From Brucella rhizosphaerae (GTDB taxonomy: Bacteria > Pseudomonadota > Alphaproteobacteria > Rhizobiales > Rhizobiaceae), in NCBI RefSeq assembly GCF_002252475.1, contig NZ_NNRK01000013.1, positions 1 through 62,756 of the forward strand: a stretch of DNA of 62,756 bases, in the 5' to 3' direction. The first letter of the stretch is position 1; every line of letters starts with the position of its first letter. Below, piece after piece: positions 11,839 through 20,170 of the stretch. The notes beneath the pieces were generated by a model. That model was given only the letters and a program-made list of their open reading frames with translations, had not been told where the DNA came from and searched no databases. A program made the translations under genes and the position numbers.

Positions 11839-12828
11839 TTGCCATCTGACATGAAGATGAGTAATTTAATCATCTTTAATATGTTCATTCGGCGACGCCG
11901 AAAGGCGATTTTTGTTGGGACGGTCAAAACGTTGAGCTTCTGGCACTCTATGATTTGGAACGCCGACGGCATTCGTGTCACCGCTCCGGTAAAATGGCGT
12001 GTTCTGGATGGATTGGTGAGCGTCTATTGGGAAGCTGAGAGCCCTTCTGGCGCCTCCGGATATTTTTTATCCCACGATCCTCGTATTATGATCTTTTTTC
12101 AGGATGTGTCGTCGAAGATACGTATATCAAACAAAAGCGGATCGCAGTATCTGCACCAGCGTCCTATGACGCGAGCAATCTACATTCCCGCAGGCGTTCC
12201 TCTTTGGACGAATACAATCGCCTCGCATAGTTTCTCTCATCTGAATTTGCACTTCCATAAGGATCGCCTGCTTAAGTATCTGCGGCCCTCACTCGGGATA
12301 TCGCTCGCGATGACAACTGTGCGCAGTCCTGTGGAATTACAAGATATCGGTGCGCTCGAAATCCTCGCGCGTCTTCTTGAAGAAGAAGTTTCCAATCCCT
12401 CCCAGCATTCGCTTTATGTTGAAAACCTGATCGGCACCATTTTGGCACGCTTGCTTGTGGCACCTCGGATTGAAGACAAACAGGGCAATGGCCGGCTCAC
12501 TCAGGCGCAAATCAACAAACTCAATGCGCGTATTGGTGTTTCCAATGACGGGCGGCTCAGTGTTTCCGAGATGGCTGCGACTGTTGGGCTGTCGGAGAGT
12601 TGGTTTTCTAATGTCTTCAAACAAACAACGGGTCAAACTCCACTCCAATGGCAACTTACAAAGCGCATTGATCGTGCTCAGGAGTTGTTGTGCCTCGGTG
12701 ATGCGACAGTCGCAGGTGTCGCTGCTCAGTTGGGTTTTACCGATCAAGCTCACTTGACCAAGGCGTTCAGACAGATTGTCGGCGAAACACCTGCAGCTTG
12801 GCGCAGACTGCAACAAAACAGGCAGTAG
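11839..12828 (+). CDS. AraC-family transcriptional regulator (siderophore locus)
   Basis: A regulator of up to 329 residues. The C-terminal ~95 residues hold the paired AraC helix-turn-helices (LSVSEMAATVGLSESWFSNV and TVAGVAAQLGFTDQAHLTKA). The N-terminal ~200 residues are a ligand-binding region with weak similarity to cupin-type sensors. The start is uncertain: none of the in-frame ATGs at 11839, 11857, 11881 or 11950 has a strong ribosome site. It converges on a TonB-dependent receptor gene. Like PchR or YbtA, it may activate the adjacent siderophore uptake genes in response to the ferric siderophore; this is inferred from position. Confidence 0.8.
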   Translation: MPSDMKMSNLIIFNMFIRRRRKAIFVGTVKTLSFWHSMIWNADGIRVTAPVKWRVLDGLVSVYWEAESPSGASGYFLSHDPRIMIFFQDVSSKIRISNKSGSQYLHQRPMTRAIYIPAGVPLWTNTIASHSFSHLNLHFHKDRLLKYLRPSLGISLAMTTVRSPVELQDIGALEILARLLEEEVSNPSQHSLYVENLIGTILARLLVAPRIEDKQGNGRLTQAQINKLNARIGVSNDGRLSVSEMAATVGLSESWFSNVFKQTTGQTPLQWQLTKRIDRAQELLCLGDATVAGVAAQLGFTDQAHLTKAFRQIVGETPAAWRRLQQNRQ

Positions 12829-12883
12829 TCTTTACGGGGCATAGAGCCTATGGTCAGGCAATCGCCAATTTGAAACGACGGCA

Positions 12884-12922
12884 TCACCCTGCCCGTATAG
12901 GCGGACAGGGTGATTTTCTTTT
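12884..12922 (+). terminator. Intrinsic terminator of the AraC gene
   Basis: Stem ATCACCCTG (12884-12892) / CAGGGTGAT (12907-12915) is followed by TTTCTTTT on the plus strand. It separates the regulator from the convergent receptor gene. Confidence 0.85.
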
Positions 12923-15047
12923 ACCAGGTACGACGCAAAGTTGCAGTGATTTCGCGGCCAGGGTTATAGAAATCAGCACCAAAGCCGCCATAAGCAACAT
13001 ATTTTTTGTCAAACAAATTGCTGACATTCACTTCGAGCGTGGAATTGTCCAGGAATTCGTAACTGAAAGCAGCATCGAAAACGACGTTGCCGCCTGCACC
13101 AGACGTGTTCGCGGCGGTGAAATAATAGGCGCCGGTATAACGGCCGCCCAATCCGAATGTCATATCGCCAATTTTATCGCTGCCGGGCAATGTATAGTTT
13201 GCCCATAAGGAAGCGATGTGCTGTGACACAAATTGGGGTCGATTGCCCTCGGTTCCATCCCCACCATTTTCGACAATTTCCGGGTCAAGATAGGAATATG
13301 CTGCGGTCAGACTAAGATTATTTGTAAGTTCCGCCTTGGCCTCGATATCGATCCCGCGAATTCGCACTTCGCCAATTGTGCTTGATTGTGCCGTAATCGG
13401 ATCAGTGACCGAGATGTTGTTTTTTGTGAGATCATACACTGCGAGGCTGAACAAAGCCGGAAATGCGTCTGGTCTGTATTTAACACCGACTTCAATCTGA
13501 TCACCACGTTCCGGATCAAGACCAATCGCCGGAGGTGCGACTGACTCGGCGTAGCTTGCATAAACCGCCCATTCGTCGGTGACCTTATAAGTCAGACCAA
13601 AGCGACTGGTGAATTCGTTGAAGTCAGCTCCTGTGGTACTGTTGTTCAAGTTGTTGGTCTGTGTCAGATCAAGCCAGTCATTGCGCAAGCCAACGGTTGC
13701 AATCCACTGATCCGCAATGGTTAAATCCTGCTGTAAATAGATAGCCCTGGTCTTCTGCTTGCTTCCCGTGTTGCTCAGAAGCGGAACATTAACGGGCGCT
13801 CCGGTATAGACCGGATTGGTCCAGTCAATGCTTGGTGCGCTGCCCCACCAGGTCGCATTGTTCCCGGAATAATTATTATACTGGAACCCGAGCATCGTGC
13901 GGCTTTTAACATTCGCAAAATCGGTTTCGTATTGCACATTGGCGTCACCGATGAAGTTTTCTGCCGATGCTTCGTTTCCAAAAAAGGAACGTCCGGCAAG
14001 TGTTGATCCGTCCGTTGGAGTCGAGGAAATATACGCATAACCGAAATCGGTCTTCTGCTTGCTGTAACGTCCATTGACGCTCACGCTAAAGCCATTTCCG
14101 AAATCATGGTCGAACATCGCGCTAACCGTGTTTCGGTCAGTGCCGCGATAATTGTAATCGGGTTCACCGAAGAAGCGGCTTCTTTTAAAATCAGTACCAA
14201 CTGGGTGGCCACCACTACCGGGAACGCCATTTTTATACAGATGATCAAAAACAATCGTCAGATTGGTAGCATCATCTGGACGCCAGGTCAGACCTCCCAT
14301 GATGAACTTCTCGTCATCGCGCGAGTAATCATATTCGGCATCGGCATCTCTGAACTTGCCCGTCAGTCGATAAGATAATGTATCGTCCGACGTCAGGTTG
14401 TCACCAAAATCAAACCCGATTTCCTTGTGGCTGAATGAGCCGCCCGTCACATAGGCCTCTCCGAAACGCTCACTCCTTGGACGCTTGGTGACGTAGTTGA
14501 CTGATCCGCCCGGATCCGACACGCCAAATACTGTGGAATTGCCGCCCTTTAATACCTCGACGCGTTCAAATGCGTATGGTTCCTCGCGGATACCGCCAAA
14601 CGGACGGCCGAGAGGCAGGCCATCACGATAGGTCGTTGCATCAAAGCCACGAATTTTGAAGAAATCAAATCTATCGTCTGAACCATAAAAATCAGTCGAA
14701 ACGCCTGCAGTATATTGCAGAACCTGCTCAACATTCTGAGCGCCGCGTTGCTGAATTTCCTTGGCTGTAATCACAGATACGGATGCTGGAGTATCAAGGA
14801 TGTCAGTCGGCATTTTGCTGCCGCTTGTGATTTTTGTGGCTACGATAGAGTTTCTATCATCATCGTCCCCGGCCTTACCATCGACAGTAATTGTTTGCAG
14901 CACCACGGGTGCTGCGGAAACTTCCGCCTGCTGTGCAGCGGAAATGGTTGGCATGAACATCACCAGGGCAGAGCAACTCAATAGAACCGCTTTCCGCGCC
15001 CGTATCTCAGTTTGCCGATAGCTAACAGAAGTGGTGGTGATGTCCAT
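12921..15047 (-). CDS. TonB-dependent siderophore receptor
   Basis: An outer-membrane receptor of 708 residues. The signal peptide is roughly residues 1-38 (hydrophobic LLSCSALVMFMPT, cleavage near SAA). A TonB-box-like segment follows (VLQTITVDG). The plug domain has TPASVSVITAKEIQQRGAQN and IRGFDATTYRDGLPLG, and the remainder is a 22-strand barrel ending in a terminal Trp (REITATLRRTW). It is divergent from a binding protein-permease-ATPase operon that starts 320 bp away. The pair therefore forms one uptake route from outer membrane to cytosol. Substrate class is not readable. Confidence 0.9.
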   Translation of the reverse strand: MDITTTSVSYRQTEIRARKAVLLSCSALVMFMPTISAAQQAEVSAAPVVLQTITVDGKAGDDDDRNSIVATKITSGSKMPTDILDTPASVSVITAKEIQQRGAQNVEQVLQYTAGVSTDFYGSDDRFDFFKIRGFDATTYRDGLPLGRPFGGIREEPYAFERVEVLKGGNSTVFGVSDPGGSVNYVTKRPRSERFGEAYVTGGSFSHKEIGFDFGDNLTSDDTLSYRLTGKFRDADAEYDYSRDDEKFIMGGLTWRPDDATNLTIVFDHLYKNGVPGSGGHPVGTDFKRSRFFGEPDYNYRGTDRNTVSAMFDHDFGNGFSVSVNGRYSKQKTDFGYAYISSTPTDGSTLAGRSFFGNEASAENFIGDANVQYETDFANVKSRTMLGFQYNNYSGNNATWWGSAPSIDWTNPVYTGAPVNVPLLSNTGSKQKTRAIYLQQDLTIADQWIATVGLRNDWLDLTQTNNLNNSTTGADFNEFTSRFGLTYKVTDEWAVYASYAESVAPPAIGLDPERGDQIEVGVKYRPDAFPALFSLAVYDLTKNNISVTDPITAQSSTIGEVRIRGIDIEAKAELTNNLSLTAAYSYLDPEIVENGGDGTEGNRPQFVSQHIASLWANYTLPGSDKIGDMTFGLGGRYTGAYYFTAANTSGAGGNVVFDAAFSYEFLDNSTLEVNVSNLFDKKYVAYGGFGADFYNPGREITATLRRTW

Positions 15048-15367
15048 TATTTGGTCCCGGATTCTCTTTTTCAGTTACATGCGGCCAACATCACCAGCAT
15101 CGTTGGAATGTTGAGAGGTCAATCCTGGATACATCCCGGTACAGATCGTCCGAACGGCTGTGTTCAAAACTGCGTGCCCGTTTGTATCGCAATTGCTTAA
15201 ATGCGCCACTAACTTGAGATTGATTGTCCAGTATTGTAAAAATCGGCATTATTGTAAAAAACCACGGTTATTTCGCCGCAAAATTGACATGGTTTAACCA
15301 CCGGCCTTGACGGCCTTCGGTTAACCTGAGACTGAGTGGCAACTTTTAAACAATGGGGGGTCTACCC
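15048..15367. other. Divergent control region of siderophore system 1
   Basis: It holds the promoters of the receptor (minus) and the ABC operon (plus). It contains an 11-bp direct repeat TATTGTAAAAA (see separate entry) and a palindromic GGTTAACC at about 15319-15326. I could not find an Irr- or Fur-like box here. Confidence 0.5.
15232..15260. repeat. Direct repeat TATTGTAAAAA, candidate AraC operator
   Basis: Two identical 11-bp copies (15232-15242 and 15250-15260) have an 18-bp period and lie between the divergent receptor and ABC promoters. AraC-type activators usually bind direct repeats, and an AraC gene belongs to this locus. Confidence 0.5.
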
Positions 15368-16366
15368 ATGCCACGCTTTATCCGCTCTTTGTTCATACTG
15401 CTGATAATTTGCCTGTTCACAGGGCGAACAGGAGCCGCTCTTGCAGATGATACTCAGACCTATCCGATTGTAATAAAACACGCTTTTGGCACAACAATCA
15501 TTGAAAAAAAGCCGCAGCGTATTGCCACTGTGGCTTGGGCAAACCACGAAGTGCCGTTGGCGCTGGGCATCGTCCCTGTCGGAATGGCGTCAGCCAATTT
15601 CGGTGACGATGACGGTGATGGCCTGTTGCCGTGGGTTGCAGAGCGATTGAAGGAGCTCGGGGCAGACAAGCCGGTACTCTTTGATGAGGGTGATGGCATT
15701 GACTTCGAGGCAGTAGCAGCAACCAACCCAGATGTCATTCTGGCAGCTTATTCCGGTCTGAGCCAATCAGATTACGAGACTTTGAGCCAGATCGCTCCAG
15801 TTGTTGCCTATCCACAGGCAGCCTGGTCAACGGACTGGCGCGAGATGATTCATCTCAACAGCGCTGGAATGGGCATGTCTGCGGAAGGTGACGCGCTTAT
15901 CAGCAAAATCGACGCAGACATTGCGCGAACGGTCAGTGAATACCCGCACCTCAAGGGTAAGACGGCTATGTTCGTCACACATCTTGATGCGACTGATCTC
16001 AGCACAATCAATTTCTACACGACCAATGATACAAGGGTGAAATTCTTTCAGGACCTCGGTCTGGTATCACCAAAAGGCGTTGTCGGTGCGTCCAGGCCCG
16101 GACAGTTTTCAGGTTCCATCAGCGCTGAACGCATAGATTTGTTCGATGATGTCGACATCGTCGTGACATATGGAGGAGAGCAGCTCTTCTCCGCGATGCG
16201 CGCCAACCCCCTTCTCTCCAAATTGCCTGTAGTGACCAATGACGCCGTAGTCATGTTGGGGAGAAACCCGTTGGGTACCGCAGCCAATCCGACACCGCTT
16301 TCAATTTCGTGGGTGCTTAAGGATTATGTTTCCCTCCTTGCGAGCGCTGCGGAAAAGACGAAATGA
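15368..16366 (+). CDS. Iron-siderophore ABC transporter, binding protein
   Basis: A periplasmic binding protein of 332 residues in the FecB/FepB class (TroA-like fold). The signal peptide is MPRFIRSLFILLIICLFTGR with cleavage near ALA. The mature protein has PQRIATVAWANHEVPLALGI and NPDVILAAYSGLS, typical of siderophore receptors. The start at 15368 is preferred over 15353 because GGGGGG lies 7 bases upstream. The stop overlaps the next start by ATGA. It is first in a four-gene operon (binding protein, two permeases, ATPase), divergent from the TonB receptor. Confidence 0.88.
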   Translation: MPRFIRSLFILLIICLFTGRTGAALADDTQTYPIVIKHAFGTTIIEKKPQRIATVAWANHEVPLALGIVPVGMASANFGDDDGDGLLPWVAERLKELGADKPVLFDEGDGIDFEAVAATNPDVILAAYSGLSQSDYETLSQIAPVVAYPQAAWSTDWREMIHLNSAGMGMSAEGDALISKIDADIARTVSEYPHLKGKTAMFVTHLDATDLSTINFYTTNDTRVKFFQDLGLVSPKGVVGASRPGQFSGSISAERIDLFDDVDIVVTYGGEQLFSAMRANPLLSKLPVVTNDAVVMLGRNPLGTAANPTPLSISWVLKDYVSLLASAAEKTK

Positions 16367-17406
16367 CTTCCGGCAGTCTTCATCAGCCCGATGCATCGGC
16401 CTATCTGCGTTCTTCTAATAGTATCAGGTCCTTGTGGCTGCTGTTGCTCATAGTTGTACTCATCATCTCATGCTTTCTTTCTGTCGCACTCGGTACACGC
16501 GATGTGTCCTGGACAGAAATTCTATCTGCTCTTAGCGGCCATGACGACACTATCGGGCAAGCTGCCGTTGCCATGCGCATACCTCGAACTTTGCTGGCAT
16601 TGTTGGCTGGCGCAGCTCTCGGCCTTGCCGGTACCGTTATGCAGGGCATAACACGCAATCCACTTGCTGATCCCGGTATACTTGGCGTCAATATGGGCGC
16701 GTCACTTGCAATAGTGATTGCTATAGCCTGGTTCAACATTGCTTCCGCACATGCCTATATCTGGGTTGCAATCGGAGGTGCGGCCGCAGCTGCAATCTTT
16801 GTCTACACGATCGGCTCGCTAGGCCGGGGAGGTGCCACACCTCTTAAACTGGCTCTTGCGGGTGCTGCCACATCCGTTGCTTTTTCATCGCTTGTAATAG
16901 CTATAATATTGCCACGCGCCGATCTGGCAGGGGGTATACGCTCATGGCAAATCGGCGGTGTAGGCGGAGCGACGTTTGATCGTATTTCCTATGTATTGCC
17001 CTTCCTTCTCGCAGGTTTCGTAATCAGTTTGCTATCAGCAAGAAAACTCAACTCACTTGCATTGGGGGACGAGCTGGCAGCCGGGCTGGGTGAAAATGTT
17101 GCGATAGCCCGTATAATTGCCGCTGTTGGGGCGATCCTCCTTTGCGGAGCCACGACAGCCATATGCGGACCAATCGGCTTCGTCGGACTAATCGTTCCTC
17201 ATCTTTGCCGTCTTCTGGTTGGCGTTGATCACCGCTGGCTCCTGCCCTTTTCTGCAATAAGCGGAGCATGCCTGTTGGTATCATCCGACATAGTCGGTCG
17301 TCTCATTGCCCGCCCTGCGGAAATCGATGTCGGCATCATCACAGCTTTCATTGGAGCGCCGTTTTTCATCTGGATCGTCAGACGCCAACGCGTGCGGGAG
17401 TTATGA
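16363..17406 (+). CDS. Iron-siderophore ABC transporter, permease 1 (FecCD)
   Basis: A FecCD-family permease of 347 residues with about nine or ten hydrophobic segments. The family motif LAGAALGLAGTVMQGITRNP lies near residues 85-105. The coupling region reads GEN VAIARIIAAVGAILLCGATT, then GPIGFVGLIVPHLCRLLVG. Its start overlaps the binding-protein stop (ATGA) and its own stop overlaps the next permease start (ATGA), so the genes are translationally coupled. It forms the inner-membrane channel with the second permease. Confidence 0.9.
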   Translation: MTSGSLHQPDASAYLRSSNSIRSLWLLLLIVVLIISCFLSVALGTRDVSWTEILSALSGHDDTIGQAAVAMRIPRTLLALLAGAALGLAGTVMQGITRNPLADPGILGVNMGASLAIVIAIAWFNIASAHAYIWVAIGGAAAAAIFVYTIGSLGRGGATPLKLALAGAATSVAFSSLVIAIILPRADLAGGIRSWQIGGVGGATFDRISYVLPFLLAGFVISLLSARKLNSLALGDELAAGLGENVAIARIIAAVGAILLCGATTAICGPIGFVGLIVPHLCRLLVGVDHRWLLPFSAISGACLLVSSDIVGRLIARPAEIDVGIITAFIGAPFFIWIVRRQRVREL

Positions 17407-18443
17407 ACTTGTACTCCCCATTGATTGAAGAGCTGACGCGTAGTCGTAAGCGTAATCATCGCAGCCGATGGCTGCTGATTGCCGGCCTTACAACCATTTT
17501 GGCGGCATTCTTTGCCTTAACGCTCACTCTTGGACAATCGTTCACGCCACCAGGCGATGTAATGCGTGTCCTGCTGGGGGAGAATGTACCTGGCGCCAAT
17601 TTTACGGTCGGTCAATTACGTCTGCCACGAGCGATAATGTCTGTGTTGGCAGGTCTGTGTTTCGGTCTAGGCGGCGTGGCGTTTCAGACCATGTTGCGTA
17701 ATCCGTTGGCGAGTCCTGATATTATCGGAATTAGTTCCGGGGCGAGTGCGGCGGCAGTCTTCGCGATTGTTGTATTGTCTATGAGTGGCCCAGCCGTCTC
17801 CATTTTCGCTGTCTTGAGCGGATTGGGGATTGCTCTGCTCGTTTATGCCTTGTCGTTTCGAAATGGCGTTGCCGGAACACGTCTGATCCTGGTTGGAATC
17901 GGTGTGTCAGCAATGCTCGAAAGTTTCATTGCCTATATTCTTTCCAGTGCACCGGCGTGGAATCTTCAGGAAGCGATGCGCTGGCTGACAGGCAGCGTTA
18001 ACGGCGCCAGATTGGATCAGGTCGCACCGCTGTTTTTTGCACTGATCGTTTTCGGCGGACTGCTTTTGAGCCGAACGCGTGATCTGGAGTCATTGCGTCT
18101 GGGTGACGATACCGCGGCCGCACTCGGAACGAAAGTCGCTCAAACGCGCATAATTATCATTATAGCAGCAGTCGGAATGATCTCATTTGCAACAGCTGTT
18201 GCCGGACCAATATCCTTTGTTGCCTTTTTGTCAGGCCCTATCGCTGCGCGAATATTGCGCAATAACGGATCATTACTCTTACCCTCAGCACTGATCGGAG
18301 CAATTCTTGTTCTGGCCGGTGATTATATTGGTCAGTTCATGCTGCCCGGTCGATATCCGGTTGGCGTCGTCACGGGCGCGCTGGGTGCGCCTTATCTCAT
18401 CTATCTCATTGTTCGCGTCAATCGAGCCGGAGGTTCGCTATGA
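17403..18443 (+). CDS. Iron-siderophore ABC transporter, permease 2 (FecCD)
   Basis: A second FecCD permease of 346 residues. Motifs include LCFGLGGVAFQTMLRNPLAS and AGPISFVAFLSGPIAARI. The start at 17403 forms an ATGA overlap with the first permease. A longer open frame from 17268 runs inside the upstream gene and is not protein-like. It ends in an ATGA overlap with the ATPase gene. It should heterodimerise with permease 1. Confidence 0.9.
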   Translation: MNLYSPLIEELTRSRKRNHRSRWLLIAGLTTILAAFFALTLTLGQSFTPPGDVMRVLLGENVPGANFTVGQLRLPRAIMSVLAGLCFGLGGVAFQTMLRNPLASPDIIGISSGASAAAVFAIVVLSMSGPAVSIFAVLSGLGIALLVYALSFRNGVAGTRLILVGIGVSAMLESFIAYILSSAPAWNLQEAMRWLTGSVNGARLDQVAPLFFALIVFGGLLLSRTRDLESLRLGDDTAAALGTKVAQTRIIIIIAAVGMISFATAVAGPISFVAFLSGPIAARILRNNGSLLLPSALIGAILVLAGDYIGQFMLPGRYPVGVVTGALGAPYLIYLIVRVNRAGGSL

Positions 18444-19237
18444 CAAGCCATACTCTCAAAGTCAGTCAATTATCGTGCGGTTATGGTGATACACTAATAC
18501 TTGAAGGATTGGATCTCGACGTCCCGACCGGGAAAATAACCGTCATTGTCGGTGCCAATGCATGTGGAAAATCAACGCTCTTGCGCAGTATGTCACGCCT
18601 TCTTACCCCTCATCGTGGGAATGTGCTACTGGACGGAAAATCAATTCACAAAATACCGTCGCGCGCACTCGCTCAGTCTTTGGGATTGCTTCCTCAGTCT
18701 CCGGTAGCGCCAGAAGGCATCACGGTCGCTGATCTGGTGAGCCGCGGCAGACACCCCTATCAAGGCATTTTCTCTCGCTGGACACGAGAAGACAATGAAG
18801 CTGTAGCCGCTGCATTGTCAGCAACAAAAACTGCAGAACTCGCCGAAAAGCCGATTGATGAACTGTCTGGGGGGCAAAAGCAGCGCGTCTGGATTGCAAT
18901 GGCGTTGGCACAACAGACAGATATTTTGCTGCTCGACGAACCAACCACATTTCTCGATATCAGTCATCAGATCGAAGTTCTTGATCTCCTCACAGATCTC
19001 AATCGGACACGGGGCACCACCATTGTCATGGTGCTGCATGATCTCAACCTTGCGGCAAGATATGCCGACCATCTTGTCGCTATGGCGGGCGGGCGCCTTC
19101 ATGTCGAAGGTTCGCCCGAAACGGTTCTGACCGAAAAGAACGTTCAGGAAGTTTTCAATCTTGAAAGCCGCATCATCACTGATCCCACGTCAGGGAGACC
19201 AATGATGCTCCCGATTGGCCGAAACCGGATGTGCTGA
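18440..19237 (+). CDS. Iron-siderophore ABC transporter, ATPase 1
   Basis: A FecE/FepC-type ATPase of 265 residues. Walker A is VGANACGKSTLL, the signature is LSGGQKQRVW, Walker B is ILLLDEPTTFLD, and the switch His is in MVLHDLNLAARY. One oddity is Ala-Cys in place of the usual Gly-Ser/Cys-Gly in the P-loop (GANACGKST); the key Lys-Ser is intact. It is the last gene of siderophore operon 1. A second ATPase gene follows after 118 bp. Confidence 0.92.
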   Translation: MTSHTLKVSQLSCGYGDTLILEGLDLDVPTGKITVIVGANACGKSTLLRSMSRLLTPHRGNVLLDGKSIHKIPSRALAQSLGLLPQSPVAPEGITVADLVSRGRHPYQGIFSRWTREDNEAVAAALSATKTAELAEKPIDELSGGQKQRVWIAMALAQQTDILLLDEPTTFLDISHQIEVLDLLTDLNRTRGTTIVMVLHDLNLAARYADHLVAMAGGRLHVEGSPETVLTEKNVQEVFNLESRIITDPTSGRPMMLPIGRNRMC

Positions 19238-19355
19238 AGGGCGCGTCAGAATAGCGAATACCCTTGCCCAACGCGGTCATTTTGATTATTCCCAAGACGG
19301 GAATTCATCAAAACCCGGAACGCACACAAAGGGCATCAGGAAGATTAGAAGCACA

Positions 19356-20168
19356 ATGGAAGAGGCAATCATTCGTGTCGCTGATCTCTCCGTCACTTAC
19401 GAAGGCGCCTCGGCGTTAGCAACCGTCAATGTATCGGTCGCGCCAGGGAAAATCACCGTTATTTGTGGCGCAAATGGTTCGGGAAAAAGCACCCTGCTGC
19501 GCAGCATGGCGCGCCTTCAAGCTCCCTCACAGGGCAAGGTGTTCTTTGAAGGGACCGATATAAGCCATTTACGGCGACTTGATCTTGCTCGAAAGCTTGC
19601 AGTGCTTGGCCAAATGCCTGAAGTTCCAGCGGGATTGACCGTCGAGGAACTGGTTGAAAATGGTCGACATCCGCATCGCCGTTTGTTTTCGCGCCTCGGA
19701 CCTGAAGACCGCGCATTTATTGCAGGCGCGATTGCTCAGGTTGGATTACAGGACTTGCGTCACAGACATGTCGCATCGCTTTCGGGAGGCGAGCGACAAC
19801 GGGCCTGGGTTGCACTCGCTCTCGCGCAAAACCCGTCTGTACTGTTTCTTGATGAACCAACTAATTTTTTGGACATTCGCCATCAGGCCGAACTCCTCAC
19901 TCTGTTGAAAATGCTCAATCGCGAACAACACTTGACCATCGTTGCAGTGCTTCATGATCTCAATCAGGTGATTGAACTTGCCGATGATGTGATCCTGATG
20001 CGCAAAGGCCGCGTCATGGCATCTGGCGAACCCGTAGCGGTTTTCACCAAGCAGCATCTCAAAGAGGCCTTTGATTTTGACATCGACATAACGCAACATC
20101 CGGTTTTGCCGATCCCCTTCTGCCTGCCGCGTTGGGTCAACCCTGCCGATAAGCAGTCGAAAAATTGA
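19356..20168 (+). CDS. fhuC: FhuC-like siderophore ABC transporter ATPase
   Basis: An ATPase of 270 residues with Walker A CGANGSGKSTLL, signature LSGGERQRAW, Walker B VLFLDEPTNFLD and LHDLNQVIEL. The start at 19356 has a ribosome-like AGGAAG and follows a 118-bp gap after operon 1; the open frame extends to 19215 but the extension is not family-like. The next gene, a fused double permease, overlaps its stop. This order (ATPase then fused permease) matches FhuC-FhuB. Read-through from operon 1 is likely, because no terminator is visible between them. Confidence 0.85.
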   Translation: MEEAIIRVADLSVTYEGASALATVNVSVAPGKITVICGANGSGKSTLLRSMARLQAPSQGKVFFEGTDISHLRRLDLARKLAVLGQMPEVPAGLTVEELVENGRHPHRRLFSRLGPEDRAFIAGAIAQVGLQDLRHRHVASLSGGERQRAWVALALAQNPSVLFLDEPTNFLDIRHQAELLTLLKMLNREQHLTIVAVLHDLNQVIELADDVILMRKGRVMASGEPVAVFTKQHLKEAFDFDIDITQHPVLPIPFCLPRWVNPADKQSKN

Positions 20169-20170
20169 AC

